Part shown: one piece after another, positions 62,964-64,000 of the stretch
Position numbering within the stretch: position 1 is the first letter of the stretch
Layout of the letters: each line of letters opens with the position of its first letter
Assembly (NCBI RefSeq): GCF_900142605.1
Contig: NZ_FRBL01000001.1
Location: 620,001-684,000, forward strand
DNA length: 64,000 bases
Reading direction: 5' to 3'
Source: Chitinophaga jiangningensis
GTDB taxonomy: Bacteria; Bacteroidota; Bacteroidia; Chitinophagales; Chitinophagaceae
Notes under the pieces: generated by a model
The model's input: only the letters and a program-made list of their open reading frames with translations
What the model was told of the DNA's origin: nothing
Databases searched by the model: none
Made by a program: the position numbers and the translations under genes

Positions 62964-62971
62964 CAAAAATA
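62964..62971 (-). promoter_or_regulatory. -7 element of the beta-mannosidase operon
   Basis: TATTTTTG on the minus strand fits TAnnTTTG, 27 bases before the ATG at 62937. The -33 TTTG is missing at the expected distance, which is compatible with an activated promoter. Confidence 0.45.
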
Positions 62972-63017
62972 ACAATCTCAGGGGAAATGAGAATAATAGT
63001 TTTACGATCTTTACGGT

Positions 63018-63188
63018 ATGAAAAGTATGTGGCAGCAAATATTGCGTTATTTCTATATAGGCAAAAAAGATCCTAATGCGCCTAAAACCCGGTATGTGGC
63101 GATGATGCACGGCATGAACCGGATTAGCATCATTGTGTTTTTTATTGCGGTGATTATTGTGATTTACCGGTTGATCAGGAGACATTAA
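63018..63188 (+). CDS. Small single-helix membrane protein, possibly DUF6728
   Basis: The ORF encodes 56 residues: a polar, aromatic N-terminus (MKSMWQQILRYFYIGKKDPN), the segment APKTRYVAMMHGMNRIS, a hydrophobic helix (about residues 38-50, IIVFFIAVIIVIY) and a basic end RLIRRH. The pattern (YIGKKDPNAPKT..MHG.NR.S) recalls small Bacteroidota proteins annotated DUF6728, as far as I remember. It is divergent from the beta-mannosidase gene and is followed by a hairpin pair. The intact frame, basic end and good ATG support a real gene. Confidence 0.65.
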   Translation: MKSMWQQILRYFYIGKKDPNAPKTRYVAMMHGMNRISIIVFFIAVIIVIYRLIRRH

Positions 63189-63199
63189 TTCTTTTAAAG

Positions 63200-63277
63200 G
63201 CATAGTTTTCCCGTCCACCGGAGGTGGACGGGAAAACTATGCAACCAGGCCCGGACCATTGGTCCGGGCCTGGTTGC
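63200..63277. terminator. Overlapping pair of perfect hairpins before lpxB
   Basis: The left stem (63200-63242) has 20 perfect pairs with loop GGA. The right stem (63241-63277) has 17 perfect pairs with loop ATT. They share GC at 63241-63242, as in the pair at 20937-21010. They lie between the 3' ends of the small plus-strand gene and lpxB, and may serve both. Confidence 0.7.
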
Positions 63278-63369
63278 AAGGAAATAATTTTCGAGCGTAA
63301 TTGTAAATCACCTCCGCAGCGCGGTGGATGGATAGTCTCCGCGAATAGAGGTCGATGGAAGGTCCGCTC

Positions 63370-64000
63370 CTATCCGCGGGCAAAATCATATATCATTTCC
63401 GCAGCAAGTCGGCTTGCATCTTTTTCTCCCAGCTTATGCCAAAGGGCCGCATAATCTGCAGCCAGTTCCTGGCGGCGGGTTTCGTTTTTCAGCAGGGCCG
63501 ATAGCTCTTTCAGCAGGTTCGCTTCCGTGAGGTCGTTTTGAATCAATTCCTTCACCACCAGCTTATCCATTACCAGGTTTACCAGGGAGATGTATTTTAC
63601 CCTGATGAGATTTTTTGCCAGGATATAAGACACCGGATTCCCTTTGTAGCAAACGATTTCAGGCACACCAAACAACGCCGTTTCCAGGGTGGCGGTACCT
63701 GAAGTAACCAGTGCAGCCGTTGCCTGTCGCAGCAAAGGATAGGTTTTTCCTTTTACTTTTGATACGTTGGGGTGCTGCCCAATGAGGCTTTCCAGGAAGT
63801 CATCATCCAGGCTGGGTGCCTGGGCTACTACAAACTGGTATTCAGGGAAATGCTTTGCCATGGTGAGCATAATAGGCAATTTTACACTGACCTCCTGTTT
63901 GCGGCTGCCTGGCAGCACGGCAATGATCGGTTTATCGGCAATCGGGGCATCGGCGGGCCTGGCTTTCTCCGCTTTAATCACCTCTACCAGGGGATGGCCT
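63370..64000 (-). CDS. lpxB: Lipid-A-disaccharide synthase, 3' part (5' end outside window)
   Basis: LpxB joins UDP-2,3-diacylglucosamine and lipid X in lipid A synthesis at the inner membrane. Only the C-terminal roughly 210 residues are in the window. The frame is open to the right edge, and the first visible residues are GHPLVEV, the usual LpxB segment. IIAVLPGSRKQEV (the GSR motif for nucleotide sugar) and VTSGTATLETAL follow, then the typical PEIVCYKGNP(V)SY. The GTG at 63981 is internal, not the start. Confidence 0.93.
   Translation of the reverse strand, partial: GHPLVEVIKAEKARPADAPIADKPIIAVLPGSRKQEVSVKLPIMLTMAKHFPEYQFVVAQAPSLDDDFLESLIGQHPNVSKVKGKTYPLLRQATAALVTSGTATLETALFGVPEIVCYKGNPVSYILAKNLIRVKYISLVNLVMDKLVVKELIQNDLTEANLLKELSALLKNETRRQELAADYAALWHKLGEKDASRLAAEMIYDFARG

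Noticed and set aside
63224..63454. 76-codon ORF after the last hairpin pair
   Set aside because: It is made of palindrome sequence and overlaps lpxB on the opposite strand.

Overview
The window comes from a Bacteroidota chromosome, most probably Chitinophagaceae and close to Chitinophaga. The evidence is: matches to the Bacteroidota promoter (TTTG, 19-20 bp, TAnnTTTG) before ompA-like, nuoA, purA and kup; few Shine-Dalgarno sequences; a short NuoG without a molybdopterin domain; a long-linker FtsZ; many secreted glycosidases; and AT-rich intergenic DNA mixed with GC-rich hairpins. It is mostly core genome. I see no rRNA or tRNA gene, prophage, CRISPR array or intact insertion sequence.

Layout. 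0-14 kb: ftsZ, a GH123-type glycosidase, the potassium transporter kup, an abundant-type OmpA porin, a polyprenyl diphosphate synthase with recJ, a lipoprotein esterase and htpG. htpG is bracketed by unusual tandem repeats and hairpins. 14.5-18.5 kb: rpsF-rpsR-rplI, then two lipoproteins, a rhomboid protease and a small exported protein. 18.5-26 kb: a GH20 hexosaminidase with a C-terminal LamG-like domain, a DUF2252 protein, a D-threonine aldolase/D-serine dehydratase-like enzyme with a GntP permease, and an ABC permease. 26-40.4 kb: a complete 14-subunit complex I operon (nuoA to nuoN, minus strand). It is interrupted between nuoF and nuoG by a GxxExxY (PD-(D/E)XK-like) gene flanked by inverted copies of a dispersed repeat, and it carries an extra small membrane protein between nuoE and nuoF. 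40.5-43.5 kb: a small membrane protein, a PstS-like lipoprotein and a TPR protein. 43.8-51 kb: a low-molecular-weight phosphatase with hisS, dsbD with a stand-alone DsbD-alpha protein, and two envelope proteins. 51.2-58.6 kb: a TIGR01777 oxidoreductase, pabB, a charged low-complexity protein, purA, a RelA/SpoT homologue and an orphan OmpR-type regulator. 58.9-64 kb: a GH29 fucosidase-GH2 beta-mannosidase operon, a 56-residue membrane protein and the 3' part of lpxB, which runs off the window.

How the genes work together. The nuo operon feeds electrons from NADH to quinone, and the polyprenyl synthase could supply the quinone side chain or undecaprenyl carrier. Four exo-glycosidases (GH123, GH20, GH29, GH2) would trim amino-sugar, fucose and mannose residues from glycans, but no SusC/SusD pair is present. 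Housekeeping genes for division, repair, translation, (p)ppGpp, purine and folate synthesis fill most of the rest.

The most unusual material is non-coding: a mirrored module (minisatellite, GCA-loop hairpin, GAA-loop hairpin) on both sides of htpG; a family of paired triloop palindromes in intergenic gaps; a roughly 50-bp dispersed repeat that brackets the GxxExxY cassette inside nuo; and long inverted repeats that overlap or abut the start codons of pabB and the DUF2252 gene.
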